DNA of 64,000 nt from Actinomycetota bacterium (GCA_020161015.1 JAIUOT010000017.1:248001-312000), one strand, 5' to 3'; positions 28,289 to 43,802 are shown, counted from the first letter of the stretch. Made by a program: numbers and translations. The notes: generated by a model from the letters alone, not told the origin.

Positions 28289-29104
28289 TCAGTTGGCCGC
28301 GCGGCTGAGCAACTCGGCCACCTTGCCGCGCAGCGCCGCGGCGTCCGGCCCGGCGGAGATGACGCCGCGTCCGACGACCGCGAGGACCTGGTCGACGGCG
28401 TCCCCGAACAGCTCGGGGAGGTCCTCCATCCGGCCGCCCTGCACCCCGATGCCGGGCACGAGGATGGAGCCGTTGAAGTCGCTGAGATCGCAGCCGAGGC
28501 TGGCATGTGTGCCGCCGACGACGAGCCCGATCGCCTTCTGGCGCGAGGCATGGTTGACCTCGGTCGCCGCGTCGATGATCGACTGCACGACCGACGCGTC
28601 CTGGGTGAGCGCCAGCTGCACCTGGCCGCCCTCGGGGTTCGAGGTGCGGGCCAGCACGTAGACGCCGCGCTCGTACCGGTGGGCCCGCTCGAACGCCGGG
28701 GCCAGCGAGCCGAACCCGAGGTACGGCGACAGCGTGATGGCGTCGGCGGCCAGCGGCGAGCCGTCCGCGAGGTAGGCGTCCGCGTAGGCCTCCATCGTCG
28801 ACCCGATGTCGCCGCGCTTGACGTCCAGGATGCTGAGGGCCCCGGTGCCGGCGATGTCGGCGAGGACACGTTCCAGGGCGGCGATGCCCGCCGAGCCGTA
28901 GGCCTCGAAGAAGGCCGACTGCGGCTTGAACGCCGCCACCTGGTCGCCCAGCGCCTCCACCAGGGTGCGTGCGCAGCGCTCGGCGCCCGCGGCGGACACC
29001 TCCAGGCCCCAGGCCTTGAGCAGGGACGCGTGGGGGTCGATGCCCACGCACAGGGGCCCGCGGTCGGCGACCACCTCGCGAAGCCGGCGCCAGTAGGTGG
29101 TCAC
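28289..29104 (-). CDS. pyrF: Orotidine 5'-phosphate decarboxylase (type 2)
   Basis: 271 residues. Last step of UMP synthesis. The catalytic Asp-Lys-Asp array is in [14 protein letters not shown] (about 92-105). The segments [14 protein letters not shown] and [13 protein letters not shown] are typical of the longer actinobacterial type-2 enzyme. The GTG start overlaps the pyrD stop (GTGA). It is the last gene of carA-carB-pyrD-pyrF. Confidence 0.95.
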   Translation of the reverse strand: MTTYWRRLREVVADRGPLCVGIDPHASLLKAWGLEVSAAGAERCARTLVEALGDQVAAFKPQSAFFEAYGSAGIAALERVLADIAGTGALSILDVKRGDIGSTMEAYADAYLADGSPLAADAITLSPYLGFGSLAPAFERAHRYERGVYVLARTSNPEGGQVQLALTQDASVVQSIIDAATEVNHASRQKAIGLVVGGTHASLGCDLSDFNGSILVPGIGVQGGRMEDLPELFGDAVDQVLAVVGRGVISAGPDAAALRGKVAELLSRAAN

Positions 29105-30260
29105 GGTTCCTGCCTTTCGGTGTCGCGGGCGTTCACGGCCGCCGCCAGACCGGGGCCGCCGTAGATGAAGCCAGTGTAAAGCTGGACGAGGTCGGCGCCG
29201 GCGTCGAACAGGGCCATCGCGTCGTCCGCGGTCATGATGCCGCCGACGCCCATCACCGGCAGCGCGGTGTGGGCTGCGACGTAGCCGACCACCTCGCGGG
29301 CGCGCGCCGTGAGCGGCGCGCCGGACAGGCCACCCGCCTCGCCGGCCAGGTGCTGGTCGGCCGGAGCCAGCCCCTCCCTGGCAAGGGTCGTGTTCGTCGC
29401 GATCACCCCGGCGGCACCCGCGTCCTCGCAGGTGGCCAGGACCTCGTCCAGTTGCCCCCAGGTCAGGTCCGGCGCCACCTTCACGAACACCGGCACCGGC
29501 CCGGCCCCCTCCCCCGCCGAGGGCCAGCCTTCCGGCCGAGGGCCAGCACCCTGGGACGAGCCCTCGGCCGCAAGGCTGGCCCTCGCTGCGGATTCGCGGA
29601 CGAGGGTGGTCAGCAGGCCGGAGAGCGCGCCGGCGTCCTGGAGGCTGCGCAGGCCCGGGGTGTTCGGGCTGGAGACGTTCACCGCGACGTAGTCCGCGTG
29701 CGGTGCCAGCAGCCGCAGCGAGGTGAGGTAGTCCTCCACCGCGTCCGCGAGGTCGACGACCTTCGTCTTGCCGATGGAGATGCCCACGGGCAGACCGGCC
29801 GCGCCGTTGCCGCGGTAGACGTTCCGGGCGGCCAGCGTGGCCGCGACGGCCGCGGCGCCGGGGTTGTTGAAGCCCATCCGGTTCACCAGCGCCCGGGACG
29901 CCCGCAACCGGAACACCCGCGGACGGTCGTTGCCCGGCTGGGCGCGCCCGGTCACCGTGCCCAGCTCGGCGAAGCCGAAGCCCAGCCCCCGCCAGGCGAG
30001 GACGGCCGAAGCGTCCTTGTCCAGCCCCGCGGCCAGCCCCACGCGCGAGGGGAAGTCGATGCCGGCCACCCGCGCCGATCGGCCGGCACTTCCGGCGACC
30101 AGCCGGGTGAGGGCGCGGACGGGACCCGCGGAGCCGACGCCGGCGAGCAGCGAGATCAGCTGCTCGTGGATCGCCTCCGGGTCTCCCCCGTGGCTACGGA
30201 AGAGCACCGGCCGCACCAGGCGGGTGTAGCCCGCGTCCAGCAGGCCGGCGGGCAGGCCCA

Positions 30261-30261
<1 letters not shown>
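29101..30261 (-). CDS. pyrD: Dihydroorotate dehydrogenase (quinone, class 2) with in-frame repeat insertion
   Basis: 386 residues. Oxidises dihydroorotate to orotate, passing electrons to quinone through FMN at the membrane face. The N-terminal amphipathic region (about 1-45) is typical of class 2. The barrel has [19 protein letters not shown], the catalytic serine region [14 protein letters not shown] (about 190-203), KVAPDL, ATNTT and GVGGI. Between helix segment [10 protein letters not shown] and VFVKVAPDL the protein has an extra Gly/Pro/Ser/Ala-rich stretch. Residues about 226-249 of it are encoded by a 68-bp palindromic element. This makes the protein about 25 residues longer than usual. 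ATG 30261 overlaps the carB stop as ATGA. Confidence 0.93.
29518..29585. repeat. 68-bp palindromic element, copy A, inside pyrD
   Basis: The outer arms CGAGGGCCAGCCTT (29518-29531) and AAGGCTGGCCCTCG (29572-29585) are exact inverted repeats. Together with variable pentamers and an inner GAGGGC/GCCCTC pair they form a 26-bp stem with one mismatch. The 16-nt loop 29544-29559 contains GGGACGA. Two further 68-bp copies lie at 54930-54997 and 55081-55148. The copy is read through in frame by pyrD. Confidence 0.9.
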
Positions 30262-33592
<3,331 letters not shown>

Positions 33593-33593
<1 letters not shown>

Positions 33594-34765
33594 CAGGCGT
33601 TCCCCTCCCCGGCCGGCACGTCCGTGCGGGCAGCCATCATGTCCACGAACCGGTCGAACAGGTAGGCGGCGTCGTGCGGTCCGGCCGCCGCCTCCGGGTG
33701 GTACTGCACAGAGAAGCCGAGCAGCTCGCCGTCGGCGGAGCGGAGCTCGAGCCCCTCGACCACGTCGTCGTTGAGGCAGACATGGGAGACCCTCGCCTCC
33801 CCCCAGCGTGTCGGTGTGGCTCGGTCGAGCGGCGCGTCGACGGCGAACCCGTGGTTCTGGGCGGTGATCTCCACCTTGCGCGTGGTGAGGTCCATCACCG
33901 GCTGGTTGATGCCTCGGTGGCCGTACTTCAGCTTGTAGGTTCCGAAACCGAGCGCCCTGCCGAAGATCTGGTTGCCGAAGCAGATGCCGAAGTAGGGCAT
34001 CCCCGCGTCGAGCACCTCCTGCAGCAGCGTGACGGCGTCGTCCGCAGCGGCGGGGTCGCCGGGACCGTTGGAGAAGAACACCCCGTCCGGGCGGAGCCGC
34101 CGCAGGTCGTCGATGGTGACCGAGGCGGGGACGACGTGCACCTCGATGCCGCGCTCGGCCATCCGTGTGGGGGTCATGTCCTTGATCCCGAGGTCGACCG
34201 CGGCGACGGTGAACCGCTTCTCCCCCACCGCGGGGACGACCTCCGGCTCCGACACCGTGACGTCGGCGACGAGGTGCGCACCGGCCATCGGCGGAGTCTC
34301 GAGCACGCGCTGGAGGAGCTTCGCCGGGTCGAGCTCGACGGTGGAGATGCCGACCCGCATCGCCCCGCCCTCGCGCAGGTGGCGGGTGAGCGCACGGGTG
34401 TCGATCTCGGCGATGCCGACCACTCCCTGGGCGCGCAGCTCCTCGTCGAGCGACCGGTTGGAGCGCCAGTTCGAACGGACGCGGGACAGGTCACGCACGA
34501 CGTAGCCGGCCACCCAGATGCGCCCGGACTCGTCGTCCTCGTCGTTCCAGCCGGTGTTGCCGATGTGGGGCGCGGTCGCGACGACGACCTGCCGGTGGTA
34601 GCTCGGATCGGTCAGCGTCTCCTGGTAGCCCGACATGCCGGTGGCGAACACCGCCTCGCCGAAGGTCTCGCCCTCGGCGCCGAACGAGATGCCCCGGAAC
34701 CACCGCGCGTCCTCCAGGACCAACAATGCCTCAGTCAGTGGACGTGCGTGGTAACTACTGGGCAT
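33593..34765 (-). CDS. carA: Carbamoyl-phosphate synthase small chain
   Basis: 390 residues. The glutaminase subunit that feeds ammonia to CarB. The N-terminal domain has [20 protein letters not shown]. The C-terminal class I amidotransferase domain has [11 protein letters not shown] (about 187), the nucleophile Cys in [17 protein letters not shown] (about 265) and the His-Glu pair in [16 protein letters not shown] 34765 is preferred over ATG 34771 because GAAGG then sits six bases upstream. It is the first gene of carAB-pyrD-pyrF. pyrR, pyrB and pyrC, often upstream in actinobacteria, are not here. Confidence 0.95.
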
Positions 34766-34803
34766 GGGCATCCTTCGCAGAGCGGGGGCTGATCCAGCAG
34801 GAG

Positions 34804-34809
34804 ACCCTA
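34804..34809 (-). promoter_or_regulatory. Putative -10 box of the carAB-pyrDF operon
   Basis: TAGGGT on the minus strand, 38 nt before the carA ATG, in the 102-bp gap after nusB. The gap also holds small GC-rich hairpins (GGCGG-GCGT-CCGCC) that could end the nusB transcript. No PyrR-type leader is recognised. Confidence 0.35.
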
Positions 34810-34867
34810 CCAGCCCCGTCCGGGGTGCCCGGGCGCCACGTCGGACGGCGGACGCCCGCCGGCAGGG

Positions 34868-35338
34868 TCAGAGCCCGCGGCGGACGGCGGCGAGGAGGCC
34901 GTTGAGGAAGGCCGCGGAGTCGTCGGTCGACAGCTCGGTGGCCAGGGCGGCCGCCTGCTCCACGGCGACCTCGGCCGCGACCGTTCCGCTCAGCAGCTCG
35001 CCGACGGCCAGGCGCGCCAGGCAGCGGTCGATCCGTGGCATGCGCTCCAGCGACCAGTCCGCGGCGAGCGCCTTCGCCAGCAGGGCGTCGATCTGCTCCG
35101 CGTGCTCCTCGACCGCCGCGACGAGGTCGGCGGCGAATGGACGCAGCTCCTCCTCGGACTCGGCCAGCACCTGGGCGGGGGTCAGCCCGCGCAGCTCGGC
35201 GGCGTAGAGCAGGTCGAGGGCCTGCTTGCGCGCCTTGGTGCGGCTCGGCCGGCGCCCGTGGGCGTCGGCGGGAATGGTTTCGACGAGCTCGAGGACGGTG
35301 CCGTCCGGCTTGGTGATCCGCTTGGGCGTGGCGTCCAC
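34868..35338 (-). CDS. nusB: Transcription antitermination factor NusB
   Basis: About 156 residues. RNA-binding partner of NusE (S10) in rRNA antitermination. The helical core starts at SRTKARKQALDLLYAAELRG (about 34) and ends with FLNGLLAAVRRGL. IDRCLARLAVGELL is the conserved middle helix. The GTG at 35338 begins just before the end of efp's stop region with a 4-bp gap. The ribosome binding site is weak, so coupling to efp is likely. The first 30 residues are not typical of the family and the start is approximate. Confidence 0.88.
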   Translation of the reverse strand: MDATPKRITKPDGTVLELVETIPADAHGRRPSRTKARKQALDLLYAAELRGLTPAQVLAESEEELRPFAADLVAAVEEHAEQIDALLAKALAADWSLERMPRIDRCLARLAVGELLSGTVAAEVAVEQAAALATELSTDDSAAFLNGLLAAVRRGL

Positions 35339-35342
35339 CCGA

Positions 35343-35906
35343 TCAGACCCGGCCGAGGTAGCTGCCGTCGCGGGTGTCGACCTTGACGCGCTCGCCGGTG
35401 GTGATGAACAGCGGCACCTGGATCTGCAGGCCGGTCTCCACCGTGGCCGGCTTGGTGCCGCCGGTCGAGCGGTCGCCCTGCAGGCCCGGCTCGGTATAGG
35501 TGATCTCCAGCTCGACAGAGGTCGGCATGTCGATGAACAGGGGGTTGCCCTCGTGCAGCGCGACGGTGGCCACGCCGTTCTCGAGCAGGTAGTTCTTCGC
35601 ATCGCCGACCACGTCCTCGGCCAGGTTCAGCTGGTCGTAGGTGTCGGTGTCCATGAACACGTAGTTCTCACCGTCGTGGTAGAGGTACTGCATCTCGCGG
35701 CGATCGACGCTGGCCGTCTCCACCTTGGTGTCGGAGTTGAACGTCCGGTCGACGACCTTGCCGGTGAGGACGTGCTTGAGCTTGCTGCGAACGACGGTGT
35801 TGCCCTTGCCCGGCTTGTGGTGCTGGAACCAGATGACGGTCCACAGCTGGCCGTCGAGGTCGAGGACCATGCCGTTCTTGAGATCGTTGGTGGAAACCGT
35901 TGCCAC
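35343..35906 (-). CDS. efp: Translation elongation factor P
   Basis: 187 residues in three beta-barrel domains. Relieves ribosome stalling at polyproline. The N-terminal KOW-like domain has the tip loop [15 protein letters not shown], whose Lys at the PGKG turn is the position modified or used for P-site contact. The middle domain begins [12 protein letters not shown], and the C-terminal OB domain ends [12 protein letters not shown], the family signature. The GTG start has only a weak ribosome binding site. Confidence 0.95.
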   Translation of the reverse strand: MATVSTNDLKNGMVLDLDGQLWTVIWFQHHKPGKGNTVVRSKLKHVLTGKVVDRTFNSDTKVETASVDRREMQYLYHDGENYVFMDTDTYDQLNLAEDVVGDAKNYLLENGVATVALHEGNPLFIDMPTSVELEITYTEPGLQGDRSTGGTKPATVETGLQIQVPLFITTGERVKVDTRDGSYLGRV

Positions 35907-35948
35907 TGGAACGCCCGCTTTCAGTACGTCGTGTTATCGCGACCGCTC

Positions 35949-35954
35949 AGTCTA
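35949..35954 (-). promoter_or_regulatory. Putative -10 box of efp-nusB
   Basis: TAGACT on the minus strand, 42 nt before the efp start, in the 83-bp gap after the PaiB-like gene. It lies in the loop of a small CCGCT/AGCGG hairpin. Confidence 0.35.
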
Positions 35955-35989
35955 GCGGCCCGGCAGGGCATCCCGCGAAACGCCCCGGC

Positions 35990-36655
35990 TCAGCCCTGTC
36001 GCCGCTCCCGGATCCCGGCCAGGAGGTCGGCCTTGGCCTGCGCCCGCGGCAGCGAGTACTCCTCCATCCAGGCGGCGGTGTCCTCGCCCCCCGCCCCGCG
36101 CAGGCCGTCGATCACCGAGCGGACCACTTGCGGGGACTTGTTCTGGCTCATCTTGGCCTTGCCGGCCACCCGGGTGATCTGGAGTTCCACCCCGACCACC
36201 GCGCGGAGCAGCGCGTCCACCTCCGCCGTCGGCAGGGTGTCGACGGTGGCGTCCCCGTGCGCGGCGCTGAGCCGGCGCACGGCCTCGAGCATCCACGCCG
36301 GGTCGTCGTGGACGACCAGTCGTCCCCACACCTGCACGGTGACGTAGTTCCAGGTCGGGACACTCGGCGCGTCCGGCGTGCTGAGCCAGTCGGCCTCGAC
36401 GTAGTCGCCGGCGCCGTGGGCGATGAACAGGGCGTCGACCCCACCCGGCGCGGCAGCGGGCCGCCACTGGTCGTTGACCCGCGAGAGGTGCCCGATGAGC
36501 CTGCCGTGCCCACCGGCGTCCGCGTCGAAGAGCATGGGGACGTAGGTCGCCACGAGGCCGTCCGGGCCGACGGTCACCAGGTCACCGGCGGGTGCGGTGG
36601 CCAGCACCTCGGCCACCTGCTCGGCCGACATCGCGAAGTGGGCGGGGACGTACAT
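35990..36655 (-). CDS. PaiB-like FMN-binding protein
   Basis: 221 residues of the split-barrel flavin fold in the PaiB family (FMN-binding negative transcriptional regulator in Bacillus). It starts MYVPAHFAMSAEQV, the family N-terminus, with HLSRVNDQW near residue 58, VPTWNYVTVQVWGRL near residue 98 and the C-terminal SQNKSPQVVRSVIDGLRG. The role may be regulatory or a flavin enzyme, and sequence does not decide. ATG 36655 overlaps the aroB stop as ATGA. It takes the place between aroB and efp that often holds a peptidase gene in relatives. Confidence 0.85.
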   Translation of the reverse strand: MYVPAHFAMSAEQVAEVLATAPAGDLVTVGPDGLVATYVPMLFDADAGGHGRLIGHLSRVNDQWRPAAAPGGVDALFIAHGAGDYVEADWLSTPDAPSVPTWNYVTVQVWGRLVVHDDPAWMLEAVRRLSAAHGDATVDTLPTAEVDALLRAVVGVELQITRVAGKAKMSQNKSPQVVRSVIDGLRGAGGEDTAAWMEEYSLPRAQAKADLLAGIRERRQG

Positions 36656-37740
36656 CAGGCCTCGTTCAGGCCGAGGAAGGCGTCGGCGAGCACACCCTCG
36701 CACGGGTCGGCGGCTATGGTCGGGACGCCGAGCGCGCGCAGGAGCACGAACCGCAGCCGGGATCCCCGGGACTTCTTGTCCAGGCTCATCGAGGCGCGCA
36801 GCTCGAGCCAGGCGCCGTCGGTGTAGCGCGTGGGCAACCCCGCCGTGCCCAGCACGCTGCGGTGCCGCTCCACCAGGTCGGGCCCGATCAGGTCGAGCCG
36901 CCGGGCCAGCTCCGCGGCGAACACCATGCCCACGGAGACCGCCTCGCCGTGCCGCCACTGGAAGTGCTGCTGGCGCTCGATCGCGTGGCCCAGCGTGTGC
37001 CCGTAGTTCAGGGCCTCCCGGCCGATCTGGCTTCCGTCCGAGGTGCGCTCGCGCAGGTCGGCCGACACCACGGCAGCCTTCACCGAAACGGCCCGGCGGA
37101 TCAGCCGTGCCTGGAGGTCGCTCCCGGGACGCATGGCCTCCGCCGGCGCCGCCTCGAATTCGTCGAGGATGGCCGGATCGGCGATGAACCCGCACTTGAG
37201 CACCTCGGCCAGCCCGGAGCGGAGCTCGTCCGGCGGCAGTGTCTCGAGGAAGTCGAGGTCGCCGAGGACGGTGAACGGCTCGTGGAAGGCGCCGACGAGG
37301 TTCTTGCCCGCACTGAGGTTGATGCCGGTCTTCCCGCCGACGGCGGCGTCCACCATCGCCAGCAGGGAGGTCGGCAGGGCGATGTAGCGCACGCCGCGCA
37401 GCCAGGTGGCCGCCACGAACCCCGCCAGGTCGGTGGTGGCTCCCCCACCGAGGCCGAGCACGGCGTCGGAGCGGGTGAAGCCGGCGCCGGCGAGGGCCTC
37501 CCAGCACCCCTGGAGCACCTCGGCGGTCTTGCCCGCCTCCGCCTCGGGGACGCGGATCGCCGTCACCTGCTGCTCGAGCCCCGCGGTGATCGCCGGCAGC
37601 AGGGACGCCAGGCCGGGCGGGTGGATGATCGCGACGCTGTCGACGCCGTCCAGGAACTCGGGCAGCAGCCGGGAGACCCCGGACCCGATCAGCACCTGGT
37701 AGGGCTGCTCGGTCGCCACGTCGATCGGCTCCCAGCTCAT
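36655..37740 (-). CDS. aroB: 3-Dehydroquinate synthase
   Basis: 361 residues. Second shikimate-pathway step: converts DAHP to 3-dehydroquinate using NAD+ and Zn2+. Motifs: LGLGGGATTDLAGFVAATWL (about 98-117), LPTSLLAMVDAAVGGKTGIN with the catalytic Lys (about 126-146), AEVLKCGFIADP with the zinc-ligand Glu (about 176), and LNYGHTLGHAIE with zinc-ligand histidines (about 238). All key residues look intact. ATG 37740 overlaps the aroK stop as ATGA. Confidence 0.95.
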   Translation of the reverse strand: MSWEPIDVATEQPYQVLIGSGVSRLLPEFLDGVDSVAIIHPPGLASLLPAITAGLEQQVTAIRVPEAEAGKTAEVLQGCWEALAGAGFTRSDAVLGLGGGATTDLAGFVAATWLRGVRYIALPTSLLAMVDAAVGGKTGINLSAGKNLVGAFHEPFTVLGDLDFLETLPPDELRSGLAEVLKCGFIADPAILDEFEAAPAEAMRPGSDLQARLIRRAVSVKAAVVSADLRERTSDGSQIGREALNYGHTLGHAIERQQHFQWRHGEAVSVGMVFAAELARRLDLIGPDLVERHRSVLGTAGLPTRYTDGAWLELRASMSLDKKSRGSRLRFVLLRALGVPTIAADPCEGVLADAFLGLNEA

Positions 37741-38240
37741 CGCTCTCCTTGCTCCCCGATGGCCGCCGCCACCTGCTCGGCGGTGAGGCGGTCGGTGTCG
37801 ACCACCGTCTGCGCCACTTCCGCGTAGAAGGGTGCCCGAGACGCAAGCATCTCACCCATGCGGTTCCGGATGGCGACCAGTGCACCCATCCCGAGGCTGT
37901 TCATGCCCAGCCGCCGGGTCGCGGTGGGCACCGACGTCCGCAGCCACACCACGGGGAGCCCGGCGAGCGCCGCCCGGACGGCTGCGGAATCGACGGCCCC
38001 GCTTCCCAGGGCCACCACCCCCGTACCCCGGAGGGCGGTCAGGCTCACGCGTTCCTCGACCTCCCGGTAGGCGGCCTCCCCGGCCGTCGCGAAGTACTCC
38101 GCGACCGGCGCGCCGAGGGCCCGCTCGACCAGTTCGTCCACGTCGACAGCGGGCAGACCCCGGTCGGCCGCGACCAGCCGGGCGAGGGTGGACGTGCCCG
38201 AACCCGGGATCCCGACCAGCACGAGGGCGGGTCGGCTCAA
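37737..38240 (-). CDS. aroK: Shikimate kinase-like protein with altered Walker A motif
   Basis: 167 residues with the length and position of AroK, which phosphorylates shikimate. The P-loop reads GIPGSGTST (10-18): Thr16 replaces the Walker A lysine that binds ATP phosphates. The shikimate-site Asp pair (D33, D35) and Arg59 remain. The usual GGG is G79-S80-G81, and the LID arginine of the RPLL segment is missing (NSLGMGAL at 114-121). The later substrate-site Arg (R135 in SRAPFY) remains. Kinase activity is therefore doubtful. The reading frame is intact. The TTG start overlaps the aroC stop (TTGA). Confidence 0.85.
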   Translation of the reverse strand: MSRPALVLVGIPGSGTSTLARLVAADRGLPAVDVDELVERALGAPVAEYFATAGEAAYREVEERVSLTALRGTGVVALGSGAVDSAAVRAALAGLPVVWLRTSVPTATRRLGMNSLGMGALVAIRNRMGEMLASRAPFYAEVAQTVVDTDRLTAEQVAAAIGEQGER

Positions 38241-39424
38241 CCGAGGTTCCTCTCCCCCAGGCGGGCGAGGTAGGCGGCGTGGTTGCGCCGCGTCTCGGCC
38301 ACGGAGTCGCCCCCGAACTTCTCCAGTACCAGTTCGGCCAGCACGAGGGTGACCATCGCCTCCGCGACCACGCCGGCCGCCGGCACGGCGCAGACGTCGG
38401 AGCGCTGGTGATGGGCCTGCGCGGCCTCGCCGGTGGCCACGTCCACGGTGCGCAGGGCGCGCGGGACGGTCGCGATCGGCTTCATCGCTGCGCGTACCCG
38501 CAGGACCTCGCCGTTGCTCATCCCGCCCTCGGTCCCACCGGAACGGTTCGACAGGCGGTGGACGCCACCCCCGCCGGGCAGCATCTCGTCGTGGGCGAGG
38601 CTGCCGCGCGTGGCGGCGAGGGCGAACCCGTCACCGACCTCGACGCCCTTGATCGCCTGGATGCCCATGAGCGCTCCGGCCAGCCGCGCGTCGAGCCGGC
38701 GGTCGCCCTGGGTGTGGGAGCCCAGGCCGGGCGGCAGCCCGTAGGCCAGCACCTCGACCACGCCACCGAGGGTGTCCCCCTCGGTCTTCGCCGCGGCGAT
38801 CTCCGCCAGCATCGCTCCCGCGGCGGACGCGTCGAAGCAGCGCACCTCCGAGTCGTCGATCGCCGCGAGGTCGTCGGGGCCGGGCAGCAGCGACGACCCG
38901 CTCTCCGCGCCGCCGATGCGGACCACGTGGCTCAGCACCCGGATGCCGACCGCCTGCTCGAGGAAGTTCGCGGCGACGCGTCCCAGCGCCACCCGGGCCG
39001 CAGTCTCGCGCGCCGAGGCCCGCTCCAGGATCGGGCGTGCCTCGTCCCAGTCGTACTTCTGCATGCCCGGAAGGTCGGCGTGCCCCGGACGGGGCCGCGT
39101 CAGGGCCGCGTTGCGGGCAAGGGAGTCCAGCTCGTCGGCGTCGACCGGGTCGGGCGCCATGACCGTCTCCCACTTCGGCCACTCGGAGTTGCCGACCATG
39201 ATCGCGACCGGCGAGCCGAGGGTCTCCCCGTGGCGGACGCCGGCCAGCAGCGTCACCTCGTCGGCCTCGAACTTCATGCGCGCGCCGCGGCCGGTGCCGA
39301 GCCGCCGCCGGGCGAGGGCGGCAGAGACGTCGTCGGAGGTCAGCCGGACATGTGCCGGAATGCCCTCGATCGTGGCCACCAGCGCGCGTCCGTGGGACTC
39401 GCCCGCGGTCAGGTAACGGAGCAT
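38237..39424 (-). CDS. aroC: Chorismate synthase
   Basis: 395 residues. Converts EPSP to chorismate with reduced FMN. The N-terminus [21 protein letters not shown] carries the first catalytic His. [15 protein letters not shown] (about 105-119) carries the second conserved segment, followed by [12 protein letters not shown]. The signature [13 protein letters not shown] (about 300) is complete. ATG 39424 lies 19 bp after mltG. It is coupled to aroK. Confidence 0.96.
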   Translation of the reverse strand: MLRYLTAGESHGRALVATIEGIPAHVRLTSDDVSAALARRRLGTGRGARMKFEADEVTLLAGVRHGETLGSPVAIMVGNSEWPKWETVMAPDPVDADELDSLARNAALTRPRPGHADLPGMQKYDWDEARPILERASARETAARVALGRVAANFLEQAVGIRVLSHVVRIGGAESGSSLLPGPDDLAAIDDSEVRCFDASAAGAMLAEIAAAKTEGDTLGGVVEVLAYGLPPGLGSHTQGDRRLDARLAGALMGIQAIKGVEVGDGFALAATRGSLAHDEMLPGGGGVHRLSNRSGGTEGGMSNGEVLRVRAAMKPIATVPRALRTVDVATGEAAQAHHQRSDVCAVPAAGVVAEAMVTLVLAELVLEKFGGDSVAETRRNHAAYLARLGERNLG

Positions 39425-39443
39425 GGGCGTCAGTCTGTCACGC

Positions 39444-40592
39444 TCAGCCGAAGCACTTCTTCGTGTTCGCGTCGCTGGCGGCGCACCAGGCCCGCCACTT
39501 CGCGACGCTCGCGTCGTGCCCGGCCTTGTCTGCGTTGAACTCGGTCTCGCCGGTGTCGAGGTTCACCACCGCGAAGTAGAGCCAGTCCCCGTCCGCAGGG
39601 TGCAGGGCGGCGTCCATGGACGCCTTCGACGGCGAGGCGATCGGACCGATCGGGAGACCCTTGACGTAGTAGGTGTTGTAGGGCGACTTGAGCTTGCGCT
39701 CGGCGGCCGTGGTCGACACCCGGCCGGTGACGTTGTTGGCGTAGGCGACCGTCGCGTCGGACTGCAGCTGCATCCCCTGTTCGAGGCGGTTGTAGAACAC
39801 CCGCGCGATCTTGGCGCGGTCCTCCTCCCTCGGGCCGGCCTCCTTCTCGATGATGCTGGCCATCACCAGCACCTCGTAGGGGCTGTAGCCGAGCGTCTCG
39901 GCGCCGGTCTCGAAGTCCAGGCCGTTGGCGATCTGGTTGAACCGGTCGGTGATCGACTTCAGGATGGTCTTGGTGGTCGGCTTGTCCGCGAGTTCGTAGG
40001 TGTCGGGGAACAGGAAGCCCTCGGCGCCCCGCTCCGCCCAGTTCGGCAGCCCCAGCTTCTTCCAGTCCTTCAGTGCCTTGGTGAAGTCCTTGGCCGGCAG
40101 CCCACTGGCCTTGCTCATGGTCGTCACCGCCTGCTCCAGGCGCAGCCCCTCCCGCAGGGTCATGCGGTTGTGCACCTGGTTCTTCGGGTCGAGCAGCATC
40201 GCCAGCGCGACCTTCGCGGGCAGCTGCGTGCGCAGGTTGTAGCGCCCGGCCTGGATCTTGGCGGAATCGGGGTTGGCCGCGGCCTCGCGGGTGAACGCCT
40301 TCGCGGTCTTGACCACGTCCGCCTGTACGAGGATCGACGCGATCTGGGTGGTGGTGGAGCCTGCGGGGATCGTCACCTCGACGGGGGCCACACCCTCGCC
40401 GATGTAGTCCTCCGCGGTCCGGAAGTCCATCCACGCGGCCTGCGCCTTGCTGTAGATGAACCAGCCGCCGCCGACGAACACGGCCAGCGACAGCAGGACG
40501 GCGAACGCGGAACGGACCTTGTACCAGACCTCCTTGAGGTCGACCTTCCCGGTCTCGGGATCCTTGATCTCGCCCGGGTAGCGGTTACTCAT
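39444..40592 (-). CDS. mltG: Endolytic murein transglycosylase MltG
   Basis: 382 residues. A membrane-anchored lytic transglycosylase thought to end nascent glycan strands. A cytosolic stretch of about 27 residues is followed by one membrane helix ([20 protein letters not shown]), then a LysM-like region and the YceG domain. The catalytic Glu is in [16 protein letters not shown] (about 250-265), and [17 protein letters not shown] is near the end. The ATG overlaps the ruvX stop by 8 bp. In several relatives aroE lies between mltG and aroC, but not here. Confidence 0.94.
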   Translation of the reverse strand: MSNRYPGEIKDPETGKVDLKEVWYKVRSAFAVLLSLAVFVGGGWFIYSKAQAAWMDFRTAEDYIGEGVAPVEVTIPAGSTTTQIASILVQADVVKTAKAFTREAAANPDSAKIQAGRYNLRTQLPAKVALAMLLDPKNQVHNRMTLREGLRLEQAVTTMSKASGLPAKDFTKALKDWKKLGLPNWAERGAEGFLFPDTYELADKPTTKTILKSITDRFNQIANGLDFETGAETLGYSPYEVLVMASIIEKEAGPREEDRAKIARVFYNRLEQGMQLQSDATVAYANNVTGRVSTTAAERKLKSPYNTYYVKGLPIGPIASPSKASMDAALHPADGDWLYFAVVNLDTGETEFNADKAGHDASVAKWRAWCAASDANTKKCFG

Positions 40593-41067
40593 CCGCCGGC
40601 GTCCTTTCCTGGACGGGGGGCAGGAGCAACTCCCCTGGTGCCCGTCCCGTCGTCCGTTCGTGCTGCAGTGCCTGTTCCAAGAGTGCCACGGCGGCCGCCT
40701 GGTCGATCACGGAGCGCTGCCGCCGGGTGTTGCGGCCCGCACCGGAGAGCTGCCGGGACGCGGTGACGGTGGTCAGTCTCTCATCGACGAGGCGGATCGG
40801 CACGCCGGGAAGGCTCGCGGCGAGTCCGGCCGCCACCTCGCGGACGGCGATCGCCGCAGGACCCTCGGCCCCGGCGAGGTTCCGGGGCAGCCCGAGCACC
40901 ACCTCGAGGGGTTCGTACTCGGCCACCAGGGCCTGGATCCGGGCGATGGCACGGGCGTCCGACGGCACGGTCTCCACCGGGTGGGCGAGGATCCCGGACG
41001 GGTCGCTCGCAGCCACCCCGATCCTCGCCCTGCCCCAGTCGAGGGCCAGCCGGACGCCGGTGCGCAC
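40585..41067 (-). CDS. ruvX: Holliday junction resolvase-like RuvX (YqgF)
   Basis: About 160 residues with an RNase H-like fold; proposed nuclease for pre-16S rRNA or recombination intermediates. Catalytic acidic residues: Asp in LALDWGRARIGVA (about 10), Glu in LRLVDE-type segment PIRLVDERLTTVTA (about 95) and Asp in SVIDQAAAVALL (about 122). GLPRNLAG is the family motif near residue 60. The GTG at 41067 lies 4 bp after alaS. The ORF runs on upstream, but this start fits the family. Confidence 0.9.
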   Translation of the reverse strand: MRTGVRLALDWGRARIGVAASDPSGILAHPVETVPSDARAIARIQALVAEYEPLEVVLGLPRNLAGAEGPAAIAVREVAAGLAASLPGVPIRLVDERLTTVTASRQLSGAGRNTRRQRSVIDQAAAVALLEQALQHERTTGRAPGELLLPPVQERTPADE

Positions 41068-41071
41068 CTTG

Positions 41072-43720
<2,649 letters not shown>

Positions 43721-43802
43721 GGTTGTCTGTCCTTGTCGAGACGGCGCTCAGCGCCGGTACTGCAGGTGAGGGTCCGGTTCGGGTCTCCTGGACGAACGGG
43801 TT

